This document shows positions 1-8,087 of a stretch of 64,000 bases of DNA, in pieces (within the stretch, counting starts at the first letter, position 1; every line of letters starts with the position of its first letter). Location: the NCBI RefSeq assembly GCF_013396335.1, contig NZ_JABWSY010000010.1:167517-231516 (forward strand). The letters are read 5' to 3'. The notes below the pieces were generated by a model. It was not told the origin of the DNA. It saw only the letters and a program-made list of their open reading frames with translations, and made no database searches. Made by a program: the position numbers and the translations under genes. This DNA is from Bacillus sp. EB106-08-02-XG196. Lineage in GTDB: Bacteria; Bacillota; Bacilli; Bacillales; Cytobacillaceae.

Positions 1-1001
1 CTACCGATGATGGATTTGTAGGCTATGGAGAAGGGGTACCGGACGAACATGTGACAGGAGAGACTTTTGAAGGGACATTTGAAATAATAAAGAATACTCT
101 GGGTCCTGCTATAATTGGGAAAAATCCAATGGAGATTGAAAGGATTCACGAAGTGATGAACAAGACAATATATGGAGCACCAACGGCAAAGGCAGCTATT
201 GATATTGCTTGTTTTGATATAATGGGGAAAAAGCTGCAACAGCCAGTTTATCAGCTTATTGGCGGGCGTTATCACGAAGAATTTCCGATTACCCATGTCC
301 TTAGTATCGCCGAACCTGAAGAAATGGCTGCTGAAGCTGCTTTAATGATGGAAAAAGGCTATCAATCTTTTAAAATGAAGGTAGGAACAAAAGTCAGCAA
401 GGATGTTGAACGTATTAAAGCGGTTCGTTCGCAAGTAGGTGAGGACATTGCCATCCGTGTTGATGTGAATCAAGGCTGGGTAAATAGCGCCACCACCATT
501 ACTGCAGTGGAGCAGTTGAAGAGCCTTGGGCTTGATTGGCTGGAACAGCCGGTTGCAGCAGATGACATCGATGGAATGGTCGAAGTAAAGTCAAAGACGA
601 CTATTCCCCTTATGATTGATGAGGGTATAAAGGGAAAACGAGACATGAGGGAGATTATACAAAAGCGTGCCGCGGATAAAGTGAACATTAAACTGATGAA
701 ATGCGGGGGGATTTATCCGGCTGTAAAGCTTGCACACCAGGCGGAGTTAGCGGGAATGGAATGCCAGATTGGTTCGATGGTCGAATCCTCAGTCGGTTCG
801 GCGGCAGGGTTCCATGTTGCTTTTTCAAAAAAAATCATTACAAGCGTCGAGCTGACCGGGCCATTAAAATTTTCTAGAGATGTTGGCAATTTGGAATATG
901 ATGTACCGTTTATCCGGTTAACGGAGAAGCCAGGGTTAGGGGTAGAAGTTAACGAGGAAACGCTGAAAGAGCTAACCGTTTTTCAAGGTTTTGTTCAATG
1001 A
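1..1001 (+). CDS. Enolase-superfamily epimerase (MR/MLE group), 5' end cut by window
   Basis: This is the 3' part of a mandelate racemase/muconate lactonizing enzyme type gene, closest in motif layout to dipeptide (L-Ala-D/L-Glu) epimerases. The frame is open from base 3 and already encodes family-like sequence (GYGE) before the first possible start (GTG at 51), so the true start lies outside the window. Visible are the catalytic KxK (KMK, 372-380), metal-ligand segments DVNQGW (462-479), EQP (543-551) and DEG (618-626), and the opposing Lys region VNIKLMKCGG (681-710). The family abstracts an alpha proton from a carboxylate with Mg2+ help. The substrate cannot be read from sequence; dipeptide epimerase is an inference. 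The stop overlaps ATG 998, but the next gene probably starts at 1019. Confidence 0.85.
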   Translation, partial: TDDGFVGYGEGVPDEHVTGETFEGTFEIIKNTLGPAIIGKNPMEIERIHEVMNKTIYGAPTAKAAIDIACFDIMGKKLQQPVYQLIGGRYHEEFPITHVLSIAEPEEMAAEAALMMEKGYQSFKMKVGTKVSKDVERIKAVRSQVGEDIAIRVDVNQGWVNSATTITAVEQLKSLGLDWLEQPVAADDIDGMVEVKSKTTIPLMIDEGIKGKRDMREIIQKRAADKVNIKLMKCGGIYPAVKLAHQAELAGMECQIGSMVESSVGSAAGFHVAFSKKIITSVELTGPLKFSRDVGNLEYDVPFIRLTEKPGLGVEVNEETLKELTVFQGFVQ

Positions 1002-1018
1002 AGGAGGGACCGTTCTTG

Positions 1019-1732
1019 ATGTGGATATATGAAGGAAAACTTAGAAATGGGAATTTGCCCTTTAAGGTCCGAAAATTGGGTGTTGAAGACTTGGAAGAGA
1101 TTTTAGAGGTGCAGAAGCAAGTTGTACAAGCAATGCAGGGTCCAGGAATACTTCAGCCCCTGACGAATGATGAGTATCAGTATATCTTAGAGGGGAAGGG
1201 CTTGATGATTGGTGCATTTACAGGGAATGAAATGATTGCCTTTCGAGCTCTCCTCATTCCGCCAATCGATGAAGGACACTTAGGATGGGATATTGGTTTG
1301 CAAGAAAATGAGCTGCCAAAGGTTCTCTATCAGGAGATTTCAAATGTAATGCCTGCATTCCGTGGAAATCATCTGCAAAAAATACTGGCCGGTGTAATTA
1401 TGGAAGAGCTAAGTAAGGAGAATTACCGCTGCCGCTACATTTGCTGCACTGTTGCACCATTTAATATTCCAAGTTTAAAGGATAAGTTTTCTCAAGGAAT
1501 GGAAATCGCAGCACTTAAAGAAAAATACGGCGGCAGCTTACGCTATATTTTTGTAAAAGACCTAGAAGAAAACAAAGAGAAAGCAACTTTAATCCAGGAA
1601 AGCACCCGAATAAAAATGGGGGATACAGAAGGTCAAAAAAGGTTAATCCTTCACGGCTGGCGCGGTGTAAGGATGGAGGAAGAAGAAGGAGAACATTGGG
1701 TGGTTTATGTGCATGATGGTGACAGACAATAA
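1019..1732 (+). CDS. GNAT-like acetyltransferase of unknown substrate
   Basis: A protein of about 237 residues with a weak GNAT-type layout: an N-terminal VRKLGVEDLEEI segment, a central strand with IGAFTGNEMIAFRAL, and a late segment RCRYICCTVAPFNIPS resembling the acetyl-CoA/substrate strand of N-acetyltransferases. Substrate unknown. Start choice: AAGGAGGG at 1001-1008 lies 10 bases before ATG 1019 (TTG 1016 also possible), which is better than ATG 998 overlapping the upstream stop. It directly follows the epimerase and probably shares its transcript, so a role in processing the same amino-acid or peptide compound is possible. The last codons (HDGDRQ) run into copies of a dispersed repeat (GGTGACAG), so the C-terminus may be repeat-derived. 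Confidence 0.6.
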   Translation: MWIYEGKLRNGNLPFKVRKLGVEDLEEILEVQKQVVQAMQGPGILQPLTNDEYQYILEGKGLMIGAFTGNEMIAFRALLIPPIDEGHLGWDIGLQENELPKVLYQEISNVMPAFRGNHLQKILAGVIMEELSKENYRCRYICCTVAPFNIPSLKDKFSQGMEIAALKEKYGGSLRYIFVKDLEENKEKATLIQESTRIKMGDTEGQKRLILHGWRGVRMEEEEGEHWVVYVHDGDRQ

Positions 1733-1733
1733 T

Positions 1734-1780
1734 GGTGACAGGCACCACTAATGTACAATTGTCCGCCTGAGGTGGACAGT
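1734..1780. repeat. Dispersed GGTGACAGGCACC / TGTCCNCCTNAGGTGGACA element, copy 1
   Basis: GGTGACAGGCACC (1734-1746) is followed by a GTCCgCCTGAGGtGGAC dyad (1761-1778). Related elements lie at 9497-9540, 12023-12066 and 49534-49620, always between genes. A shorter GGTGACAG copy at 1719-1726 is inside the 3' end of the preceding gene. Confidence 0.75.
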
Positions 1781-1782
1781 GA

Positions 1783-1810
1783 AAAAGAGCTGACAATCGT
1801 CAGCTCTTTT
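1783..1810. terminator. Bidirectional intrinsic terminator
   Basis: Perfect 12-bp stem AAAAGAGCTGAC / GTCAGCTCTTTT with an AATC loop, flanked by A and T runs, between the convergent acetyltransferase-like gene and the DinB-like gene. Confidence 0.9.
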
Positions 1811-1814
1811 CGTT

Positions 1815-2315
1815 TTATAATTGGGATTTAATCTCTTTGATTTGTTCGATATGCCGTTTTTCGTGGAGGTAGATTAATTCGACCCATTGGTCTAGCGGCG
1901 TGTAACCAAAGAGTGGGTGCTTGGCAGACTTTTCTGCTAGCAGGGACTTATTTTCTAGTTGATTATAGAATTCCAAAAATTGGTTTCTTGAATGATTTAA
2001 GAGTTCTTTAATCTGCCCGGAATCCAACGGATCATCGTCAGGTGCTACTATATCTGGTGCTTGAGCCTTCTGGGTGCGGTCAACTGCCAGCTGAACAGGC
2101 TTCGTCTCTGCCTTTTTTCCATTGACTTTATTAAGTCCGTAAATTATTGCTTGTGTAGAGGCACTTTCTGTTAAGTACAAATGATGGCATACCTGGGCAA
2201 CACTCCATGTAACCTCATCAGGCTTTTTATTCAGCCTTTCATAGCTTAAACCAGAAATCTCATTTAACAACCTATTCCTTGTTGCAATTAGTTCCTCCAC
2301 TACATCGATACTCAT
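1815..2315 (-). CDS. DinB-superfamily protein
   Basis: A four-helix DinB/YfiT-type protein of 166 residues. Members use three His residues on a helix bundle to bind a metal and often act as thiol (bacillithiol) transferases or in stress response. The sequence shows a conserved helix VAQVCHHLYLTES with the first His residues near residue 50, and HEKRHIEQI close to the C-terminus, the usual last metal-binding His pair. Start ATG at 2315 is chosen because GAGGAGGG lies 8 bases upstream; an extension to 2360 lacks a site. Monocistronic, ending at a bidirectional terminator. Metal binding and thiol transfer are family knowledge; substrate unknown. Confidence 0.82.
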   Translation of the reverse strand: MSIDVVEELIATRNRLLNEISGLSYERLNKKPDEVTWSVAQVCHHLYLTESASTQAIIYGLNKVNGKKAETKPVQLAVDRTQKAQAPDIVAPDDDPLDSGQIKELLNHSRNQFLEFYNQLENKSLLAEKSAKHPLFGYTPLDQWVELIYLHEKRHIEQIKEIKSQL

Positions 2316-2415
2316 GGCATATCCCTCCTCAAATAGACATTCAATATTGTTTATATTCACCTTTATAAAAAATATTCCTTCTATCTAACAATAGAAAAAT
2401 ATTACTGATTTTTAA

Positions 2416-2448
2416 TTGTTGTGTGAACAACAATAATGTATGATACAT
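2416..2448 (+). promoter_or_regulatory. Promoter with overlapping palindromic operator for the PadR operon
   Basis: TTGTTG (2416-2421), 17-bp spacer and TATGAT (2439-2444) form a sigma-A-like promoter. A perfect 13-bp palindrome ATGTATGATACAT (2436-2448) covers the -10, and a second dyad ATTGTTGT/ACAACAAT (2415-2434) covers the -35. The ATGT...ACAT form matches known PadR operators, suggesting autorepression by the next gene. Confidence 0.6.
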
Positions 2449-2499
2449 AGTATAAAGTATAGTGTATGACGTACAGCATGATCAAAGGAGTTGGGATGG

Positions 2500-2838
2500 A
2501 TGAGTACCTTATTAAATTCATTAACTACAGAGCTAAGGAGAGGGACATTGACATTGGCGGTGTTAAGTCAGCTGCGTACACCTCAATATGGATATTCCCT
2601 TGTCCAATTATTAGAACAATGCGGGATTTCAATCGAACAGAGTACACTATATCCATTGCTGCGCAGACTGGAAAAACAAGAGTTAGTCACAAGCAGCTGG
2701 GATACAACTGAAAACAGACCACGAAGGTATTATGTGTTAACACCATTTGGAATCGATATCTATCAACAATTAAAGCAAGAATGGGAAAAGACCGCGCAAG
2801 AACTTTCCCTACTATTAAAAGGAGAGGATAACGGATGA
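2500..2838 (+). CDS. PadR-family transcriptional regulator
   Basis: A 112-residue winged-helix repressor. The PadR signature is clear: RRGTLTLAVLSQL at the N-terminus, YGYSLVQLLEQ, then the recognition region STLYPLLRRLEKQELV and the wing ending in RRYYVLTPFG. Start ATG 2500 is preferred over TTG 2491 because AAAGGAG (2484-2490) is 9 bases upstream. Its stop overlaps the next start by 4 bases (ATGA), so it is translationally coupled to the HAAS-domain membrane protein, a pairing common in Bacillaceae. Likely binds the ATGTATGATACAT palindrome over its own promoter. The signal it senses is unknown. Confidence 0.93.
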   Translation: MSTLLNSLTTELRRGTLTLAVLSQLRTPQYGYSLVQLLEQCGISIEQSTLYPLLRRLEKQELVTSSWDTTENRPRRYYVLTPFGIDIYQQLKQEWEKTAQELSLLLKGEDNG

Positions 2839-3833
2839 GAATAATTGACCTTTATATTCAAGAGGTTACTCGCAGGCTCCCAGAAAAAAGTCGAGAGGAT
2901 ATTGCACTTGAACTTCGCTCAACGATTGAGGATATGCTTCCAGTTGATTACACGGAGGAAGATGTTAAGACTGTTCTTGAAAAAATGGGAAATCCGTCAA
3001 TCCTGGCGAGCGGATACCTAGATCGTCCCATGCATTTAATAGGGCCGCGTTACTTTGATGTCTATATCAATTTATTAAAAATCATTCTGCCGATAGCTGC
3101 AGTGATTTCCCTTATTTCATTGATCGCTACGACGATTGTTTCCTATTCTGGTGAAAAAGCGGTACTAAACGTTATTTTAGACTTGGCAGGTCACGGAATT
3201 TTGGGGATACTGAGCACTGGAATTCAATTGTTTTTCTGGTTAACCGTGGTGTTCGCCATCATAGAACGAACAGATCATAGGCAGGGTCAGACGCCATTAA
3301 CAGCATCTTTTAAAGAGTGGACGCCAGATGATTTATATAATATTCCTTACATTCCAAAGGAAAAATCCATTTCAAAGGTGGAAGTGTTTCTAGGCTTGCT
3401 ATGGACGGCTATCTGGGCAAGTGTCTATTTCAATGCAGCCAGCCTTTTAGGAATCTATGAAAAAGGAAGTAATGGTCTCGAATTTGTAACGCCGACATTC
3501 AATCAAGAAGTCCTGTTTTCCTATTGGCCACTGGTGATTATTGTAATTGGGCTTGAGATTGCTGTAGCAGCATATAAGTTGCTCAAAGGACAATGGACTA
3601 GGAAGATTGCTGCTCTCAACACTGTCATGCACGGTGTTTCCTCGATTGTATTTATCATCATCATCAGTAACCATCAGCTAATTAATCCAGCCTTTATCTC
3701 GTATTTGACAGACTTATTTAGTATCAATGGTGATATTGATAACGAGTTATTCTGGGGAGCGGTATTTACATTCCTTTTATTCGCATCAATAGATATTTAC
3801 CAAGGCTTTCGAAAAGCTAGTATAAAGAAATAA
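2835..3833 (+). CDS. HAAS-domain multi-pass membrane protein
   Basis: A 332-residue protein. Residues 1-70 form a soluble helical HAAS-type (DUF1700-like) domain (IIDLYIQEVTRRLPEKSREDIALEL and a second helix ending MGNPSILASGYL). About five or six hydrophobic segments follow (near 82-105, 112-145, 183-205, 225-250, 262-280, 300-320). HAAS proteins are commonly paired with PadR regulators and are thought to act as membrane-linked signalling partners; the exact function is unknown. It overlaps padR by 4 bases and ends at a terminator. Confidence 0.82.
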   Translation: MRIIDLYIQEVTRRLPEKSREDIALELRSTIEDMLPVDYTEEDVKTVLEKMGNPSILASGYLDRPMHLIGPRYFDVYINLLKIILPIAAVISLISLIATTIVSYSGEKAVLNVILDLAGHGILGILSTGIQLFFWLTVVFAIIERTDHRQGQTPLTASFKEWTPDDLYNIPYIPKEKSISKVEVFLGLLWTAIWASVYFNAASLLGIYEKGSNGLEFVTPTFNQEVLFSYWPLVIIVIGLEIAVAAYKLLKGQWTRKIAALNTVMHGVSSIVFIIIISNHQLINPAFISYLTDLFSINGDIDNELFWGAVFTFLLFASIDIYQGFRKASIKK

Positions 3834-3836
3834 CAA

Positions 3837-3865
3837 AAGGCATCATCCATTTTGGATGGTGCCTT
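3837..3865. terminator. Bidirectional intrinsic terminator
   Basis: AAGGCATCATCC / GGATGGTGCCTT stem with one G-T pair and an ATTTT loop, between the convergent HAAS-protein and MFS genes. Confidence 0.85.
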
Positions 3866-3870
3866 CACCT

Positions 3871-5067
3871 TTAATTCTCCTGTTGTACCGTACGGAGTTG
3901 ATTGTTTTTTAAATAGAATATGATAGTGATAAGAATAGTTAGCCCGCCATATAAGACGCACATTAGCTGTAAACCGATAAAATCCAGAAAGAATCCAGTT
4001 AAAAGCAGCACGATTTGGAAGCCAATCCGGTCAAGCATATTACGGAACGAGAAAAATCTTCCGTGGAAATCCTTTGGTACTTTTGTTTGAAATACGGTGG
4101 ATGCTGTGGGATAGAAGCAGCCAACTGAAAAACCAAAAACTAGAAATGCTGCAATCGTTACAACCGTAACATCTGCAAAATAGAGCAGAAGCTGGGACAG
4201 ACCGACGAGGATTGAGCTGGTAAATAAAATGGTGTAAGAAGATAGTTTGTCACTTATTTTTTTAATGAAGAAAGCTCCAATCATAAAGGAAACTCCTTCG
4301 GCAGTATAAATCCAGCCTTTGATCGCAGAACTATCCTGCAGTTCACTAATGTTAATGACCAAAAGGTTGAATCCGCCTAGAAATAAAAGTGGAACCAGTG
4401 TCATCAATAGGGTCATGAAGACAATCGGCAGACCCTTTATCACAGGTAATACATCTTTAAAATTAGTTTTTTCATTGGTATTCTTCGTTGTTGAAGAACT
4501 ATTATTATTTTCCTCAAAGTTAAGGAACCAAGTTAGGATGAGTAATCCAAGGTAGGCTACTAGTGAACCGATATAGAGCATGGATAAGGGAAGAAGTACC
4601 AAGAGAATCCCTGCAACTGCCGTACCGATGATCCGTGAAAGGGTGGCTACGTTCATATGAACTCCATTGAGCTGGAGTAAATCCTTATCGTTAACAATAA
4701 GAGGAATCGCTGCTTGTAGTGCTGGAAAATAGAAGGCAGCAGAAATTTGAATCGTAACGAAAAAGACAAGCATCCACCAAACAGATCCTGTAGCTATCGC
4801 AATCAGCATAAAGACGACACTTATCGTACGCAATAACCCTGACCATAGCATCACTGTTTTTTTACTTTTTTGGTCCGTAATTTTGCCTGCATAAGGGCCA
4901 ACGACTATACCTGCTACCAGCCCGGCAGCCATAAGAAGTGATTTTAAGAAATCTGAGGGTATTTTTTCTTGCATGAACTCTAAATTTCCAATAATCCCAA
5001 GCCATAACCCAAGACCAGCGATAAATTCCCCTGTTAAAATAATCCAAACATTTCTGTTGTTCCACAT
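3871..5067 (-). CDS. MFS transporter (drug-efflux type)
   Basis: A 398-residue major facilitator with about 12 hydrophobic segments. The loop after TM2 carries a motif A-like GPYAGKITDQKSKKTVM, and a charged central loop (EENNNSSSTTKNTNEK) divides the two six-helix halves. The length and N-terminal NVWIILTGEFIAGLGLWLG fit the enterobactin/macrolide exporter branch of MFS; the substrate cannot be deduced. Start ATG 5067 has GAGAGG just upstream; the TTG at 5082 is less likely. It is transcribed alone and ends at a shared terminator. Confidence 0.88.
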   Translation of the reverse strand: MWNNRNVWIILTGEFIAGLGLWLGIIGNLEFMQEKIPSDFLKSLLMAAGLVAGIVVGPYAGKITDQKSKKTVMLWSGLLRTISVVFMLIAIATGSVWWMLVFFVTIQISAAFYFPALQAAIPLIVNDKDLLQLNGVHMNVATLSRIIGTAVAGILLVLLPLSMLYIGSLVAYLGLLILTWFLNFEENNNSSSTTKNTNEKTNFKDVLPVIKGLPIVFMTLLMTLVPLLFLGGFNLLVINISELQDSSAIKGWIYTAEGVSFMIGAFFIKKISDKLSSYTILFTSSILVGLSQLLLYFADVTVVTIAAFLVFGFSVGCFYPTASTVFQTKVPKDFHGRFFSFRNMLDRIGFQIVLLLTGFFLDFIGLQLMCVLYGGLTILITIIFYLKNNQLRTVQQEN

Positions 5068-5202
5068 AAGCTGGCCTCTCAATCATTTAAATTATTTTTT
5101 ATCCAAACACTATCATAATCTAATTGTTAATAGATTAGTATAACTACTTTTACATTTGTAGAAAGGAAAATTCTATCAAAAAAAATATATTAACTGTCCT
5201 CC

Positions 5203-5221
5203 TTTCACCAAGTTTTCACCA
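5203..5221 (+). promoter_or_regulatory. Candidate response-regulator direct repeat upstream of the PspA-like operon
   Basis: TTTCACCA occurs at 5203-5210 and again at 5214-5221, a direct repeat with an 11-bp period, 50 bp before the first gene. OmpR-type regulators commonly bind such repeats, and one is encoded at 7416-8087 on the same strand. No convincing -35/-10 pair was identified. Confidence 0.35.
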
Positions 5222-5270
5222 TTGTCCTCTAAACTTCAAACTATCAAGAACGAAAGGAGGAAAAATAGCA

Positions 5271-5678
5271 ATGAATACTAGAGTTAAACTAGCCATTTTC
5301 TGGGGTGTGATGATTACTGCTGCACTGGTTGTAATTAATTTCTTCCTGCATCTTTTAGGAGGACATCAAACCAATGTGGTGTTCCGAAATGGGTTTCGAC
5401 CTGAAGAGCGGGGGCACCATGGCGGAAGGGGACCCCGCCAGTTTATGAATGGTCCTCATCATGGAGAAGAATTTTCTTGGCTTGGACTTTTATTCTTTCT
5501 TATTATTGGACTAGCCATTCTGATTCTAATCGTGAGATGGGTTAGAAGGAAAGCAAGAAATTCTGCTATGCAGCAGTTCATTGATACACCCGTAGTAGGT
5601 TCACATAGTCCAATTATCAATCAAAATGCAAGCATGTTAGACAAGTGGGAAAAAAATATAACAAAAAAAGGAGAATAG
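5271..5678 (+). CDS. Small His/Gly-rich membrane protein, unknown function
   Basis: A 135-residue protein with two hydrophobic segments (about 8-27 and 71-90) joined by a loop rich in His, Gly and Arg (GHHGGRGPR, GPHHGEEF). The C-terminal tail of about 45 residues is polar and probably cytoplasmic. No family was recognised. GAAAGGAGG precedes ATG 5271. It is followed after 5 bases by the PspA-like gene, so the pair probably makes a membrane anchor plus PspA-type effector, as seen for LiaI/LiaH; that functional comparison is inference, since the sequence itself does not resemble LiaI clearly. Confidence 0.75.
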   Translation: MNTRVKLAIFWGVMITAALVVINFFLHLLGGHQTNVVFRNGFRPEERGHHGGRGPRQFMNGPHHGEEFSWLGLLFFLIIGLAILILIVRWVRRKARNSAMQQFIDTPVVGSHSPIINQNASMLDKWEKNITKKGE

Positions 5679-5683
5679 CGAAA

Positions 5684-6358
5684 ATGGGTATTTTTAAAAG
5701 AGTAAAAACGATTACGAAAGCTGAAATTAATGGATTATTAGATGGGATGGAAGACCCAATTGCGATGTTGAATGAATATTCCCGCGAATTGGAGCAGGAA
5801 ATACTGAAAGGTCAAAAAGCATTATCACAGCAATACCTGGTTGAGAAAAAACAAGCTGCTTTACTGCTAGAAACAGAAGAATTGATCGCAAAAAGAACGC
5901 GTCAGGCTAAGCTGGCAATTGAACAAGAAGAGGATACAATTGCAAAATTAGCCGTTCAGGAAAAGCTGCTTCATGAAAAACAGTTTACCCTTTATCAGCA
6001 GCAATTGGAGGCAATCAAAGAGCAGACCCAAATCTTAGTAGAAAAATTGAATCAGTTGAAGGAAACCTATAATGAATTGCAGCATAAGAAAATTTTATTA
6101 GCTTCCCGGGCAAATGTGGCTCAAACTATTAAACAAATTCAAAAAGCGACAGTCTCCTTCCAAACAGATAACATTGCAAGAGGTGTTGCACGTGCGGAGG
6201 AACGAATTATGTTGATGGAGGCACAGGTACAAGCTGGCAGTCAGTTTTCCAGTCCTTTAGCGCAGCATGATGCTGTTTTCCAAAACTATGTAAGAGAAGA
6301 AGAACTTGAAAAGGAACTTGAAAAACTAAAACGTGAAAAAGTGGCGTTATTAGGATAA
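5684..6358 (+). CDS. PspA/IM30/LiaH-family membrane-stress protein
   Basis: A 224-residue, almost entirely helical protein. The N-terminus MGIFKRVKTITKAEINGLLD and MEDPIAMLNEYSRELEQEI is the PspA/IM30 hallmark; the rest is a long heptad-rich coiled coil, and RGVARAEERIMLMEAQ sits in the usual helix 4 region. PspA proteins assemble into ESCRT-III-like rings or rods on stressed membranes. The start is ATG 5684 with AAAGGAG 9 bases upstream; an upstream in-frame ATG at 5645 lies inside the previous gene and lacks support. Probably regulated by the two-component system 1 kb downstream. Confidence 0.9.
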   Translation: MGIFKRVKTITKAEINGLLDGMEDPIAMLNEYSRELEQEILKGQKALSQQYLVEKKQAALLLETEELIAKRTRQAKLAIEQEEDTIAKLAVQEKLLHEKQFTLYQQQLEAIKEQTQILVEKLNQLKETYNELQHKKILLASRANVAQTIKQIQKATVSFQTDNIARGVARAEERIMLMEAQVQAGSQFSSPLAQHDAVFQNYVREEELEKELEKLKREKVALLG

Positions 6359-6368
6359 AGAGAGGAAG

Positions 6369-6402
6369 GAAGCACACTTTGCAGGATTGGTGCTTCTTTT
6401 TC
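6369..6402 (+). terminator. Intrinsic terminator after the PspA-like gene
   Basis: GAAGCAC (6369-6375) / GTGCTTC (6390-6396) stem followed by TTTTTC, 10 bases after the PspA-like stop. Confidence 0.75.
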
Positions 6403-6448
6403 TTTATGGCTATGTTAATGACAGATGTTGACTTTTCTCACGGAAATC

Positions 6449-6604
6449 CTTATGAAGGACTAATCTCACTGAGTAATCTTCTGATTTGTCTTTCATCATG
6501 CTTATGAAGGACTAATCTCACTGGAAACTCACCTGATTTGTCTTTCATCACGCTTATGAAGGACTAATCTCATTGGGAATTCTTCAGATTTGTCTTTCAT
6601 CGAC
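6449..6604. repeat. Three tandem 52-bp hairpin repeats
   Basis: Units at 6449-6500, 6501-6552 and 6553-6604 each begin CTTATGAAGGACTAATCT and end near GATTTGTCTTTCATC. Within each unit TGAAgGACtAATCt can pair with aGATTtGTCtTTCA, so each RNA copy would fold as an imperfect hairpin. The reverse complement matches the five 52/53-bp units at 61880-62141 in both arms. The rest of this 322-base gap shows only the terminator and an AT-rich stretch before the next gene. Confidence 0.9.
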
Positions 6605-6680
6605 CTTTTATCGTTGTACTAATAATCAAAAATGAAATTTAACAAAGCTTTCTTTATAAAAATGAAAAGGAGAATTCATC

Positions 6681-7397
6681 GTGAGTACTACAAGCCTCAT
6701 ACTGATCTATTTGGCCGCAGCACTGGCTATTAGCAGGCTTCCTATGTTTAGAGTTTATTTTTCCCTATGTAATACATTAATTGAGAAGATCATTCATGTT
6801 TTAGCAGTTGTGGTTACGAGAGAAGGAAAATCAAATAAGATTAAATTGTACAAAAACGGCTCAGGCGAGACAACAAGCATTGTCAATTCGAAAATTCAAA
6901 AGGTAATGATCGTTTATATTGGATATACGGGTACATTGTTACTAGCAATGGGTTTATTTTATTTACTATCATTTAATCAGTTTCATTTCGTTATTTATTT
7001 CTTTATCGGTCTAATGGTAATCTCTATTTTACTTTGGATTCGCAACCTTTTTGGGGTTTTGTGGGCACTATCATTTGTCGTGATATTAGCTTTACCACTG
7101 TATTTCAGAAATGATTTAGCAATCATGCATATTAGTATCTTTTTATCCTCATTTATTCTCATTCAAGCTATCATAAATGCCTTCCAAGTAATAAGACAAA
7201 GTTTTAGGACTGGAGGAAAACTGGGCGCTCTAGCAAAAATCTCAAGGGCACCAGCTATTATTTGTGGAATCGCTTTACTTGGCCAGTCGCTCTATGCAGC
7301 TTATTTTATTTTCAATGAAGTTCTAAATTACAAGGCAGCTATGATAAGATTTGAATTGTTAGAGATCATCCAGATAATGGAGAAGTTAATCACCTGA
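6681..7397 (+). CDS. M50-like membrane protein with degenerate HExxH site
   Basis: A 238-residue polytopic protein with about six hydrophobic segments. It resembles bacterial M50B-type membrane proteins: an N-terminal helix CNTLIEKIIHVLAVVVT in the place of the zinc site, then a beta segment IKLYKNGSGETTS, the YIGYTGT turn and the helix LLWIRNLFGVLW. The active-site HExxH is replaced by IEKIIH (bases 6783-6800), keeping the Glu and second His but losing the first His, so proteolytic activity is doubtful. GTG 6681 has AAAAGGAG upstream. It lies just before an OmpR-type two-component system and may act as a sensor partner or pseudoprotease; this is inference. Confidence 0.55.
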   Translation: MSTTSLILIYLAAALAISRLPMFRVYFSLCNTLIEKIIHVLAVVVTREGKSNKIKLYKNGSGETTSIVNSKIQKVMIVYIGYTGTLLLAMGLFYLLSFNQFHFVIYFFIGLMVISILLWIRNLFGVLWALSFVVILALPLYFRNDLAIMHISIFLSSFILIQAIINAFQVIRQSFRTGGKLGALAKISRAPAIICGIALLGQSLYAAYFIFNEVLNYKAAMIRFELLEIIQIMEKLIT

Positions 7398-7415
7398 TTA
7401 AAGGGGTTCTAAATC

Positions 7416-8087
7416 ATGAAAATCTTATTAGCAGAAGATGATTCACAGCTAGGTGAATTAATTGTATATATGCTAACGAAAACCGGATACAAGGTAGAGT
7501 GGGTGATGGAAGGGGAGGATGCGTATTATTACGCTTCCAATGCACACAATGATGTCTTAATCCTGGATTGGATGATGCCAAACGGTGATGGAGTCGATGT
7601 CTGCCGCCGGTTACGGAAGCAAGGATATTCAGGTGCCATCCTGATGTTGACGGCAAAGGACACTGTAGAAGACCGGATTGAGGGATTAGATTCTGGGGCG
7701 GATGATTACCTTGTAAAGCCTTTTGAAATAGGAGAATTGCAGGCGCGGCTGCGAGCTCTCTCACGGCGTAATTATGCACCAATTTTAGAAGAGGAAATTA
7801 TGGTACAAGGTTTGGTTCTGAATCGGAATAGTCATGTGGTACGTATGGGGATTGTGGAAATCCAGTTAAGCCCACGGGAATACCAGCTATTAGATTTATT
7901 AGTCCAAAATAGGGGACAAGTTATCCCTCGTGAGGTCATTTTGGAGCGGATTTGGGGTCTTGATTCGGATGTAGCCCTTAAGACAATAGATGCAACCGTT
8001 AAACTTATTAGGAAAAAGTTGGACATAGTCGGAAAACAGGAGTTGATCCAAAGTATAAGAGGGGTAGGGTATAAGCTTGAAAACTAA
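7416..8087 (+). CDS. OmpR/PhoB-type response regulator
   Basis: A 223-residue regulator. Receiver domain: acidic pair D8-D9, phosphoacceptor D51 (LILDWMMPN), switch Thr79 and conserved Lys101 (DDYLVKPF). The C-terminal winged helix (about 130-223) shows LSPREYQLLDLLVQNRGQVIPRE, TIDATVKLIRKKLD and the final RGVGYKLEN. It overlaps the kinase gene by 11 bases, so the two are a cognate pair. Candidate target: the 11-bp direct repeat at 5203-5221 upstream of the PspA-like operon. Confidence 0.96.
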   Translation: MKILLAEDDSQLGELIVYMLTKTGYKVEWVMEGEDAYYYASNAHNDVLILDWMMPNGDGVDVCRRLRKQGYSGAILMLTAKDTVEDRIEGLDSGADDYLVKPFEIGELQARLRALSRRNYAPILEEEIMVQGLVLNRNSHVVRMGIVEIQLSPREYQLLDLLVQNRGQVIPREVILERIWGLDSDVALKTIDATVKLIRKKLDIVGKQELIQSIRGVGYKLEN

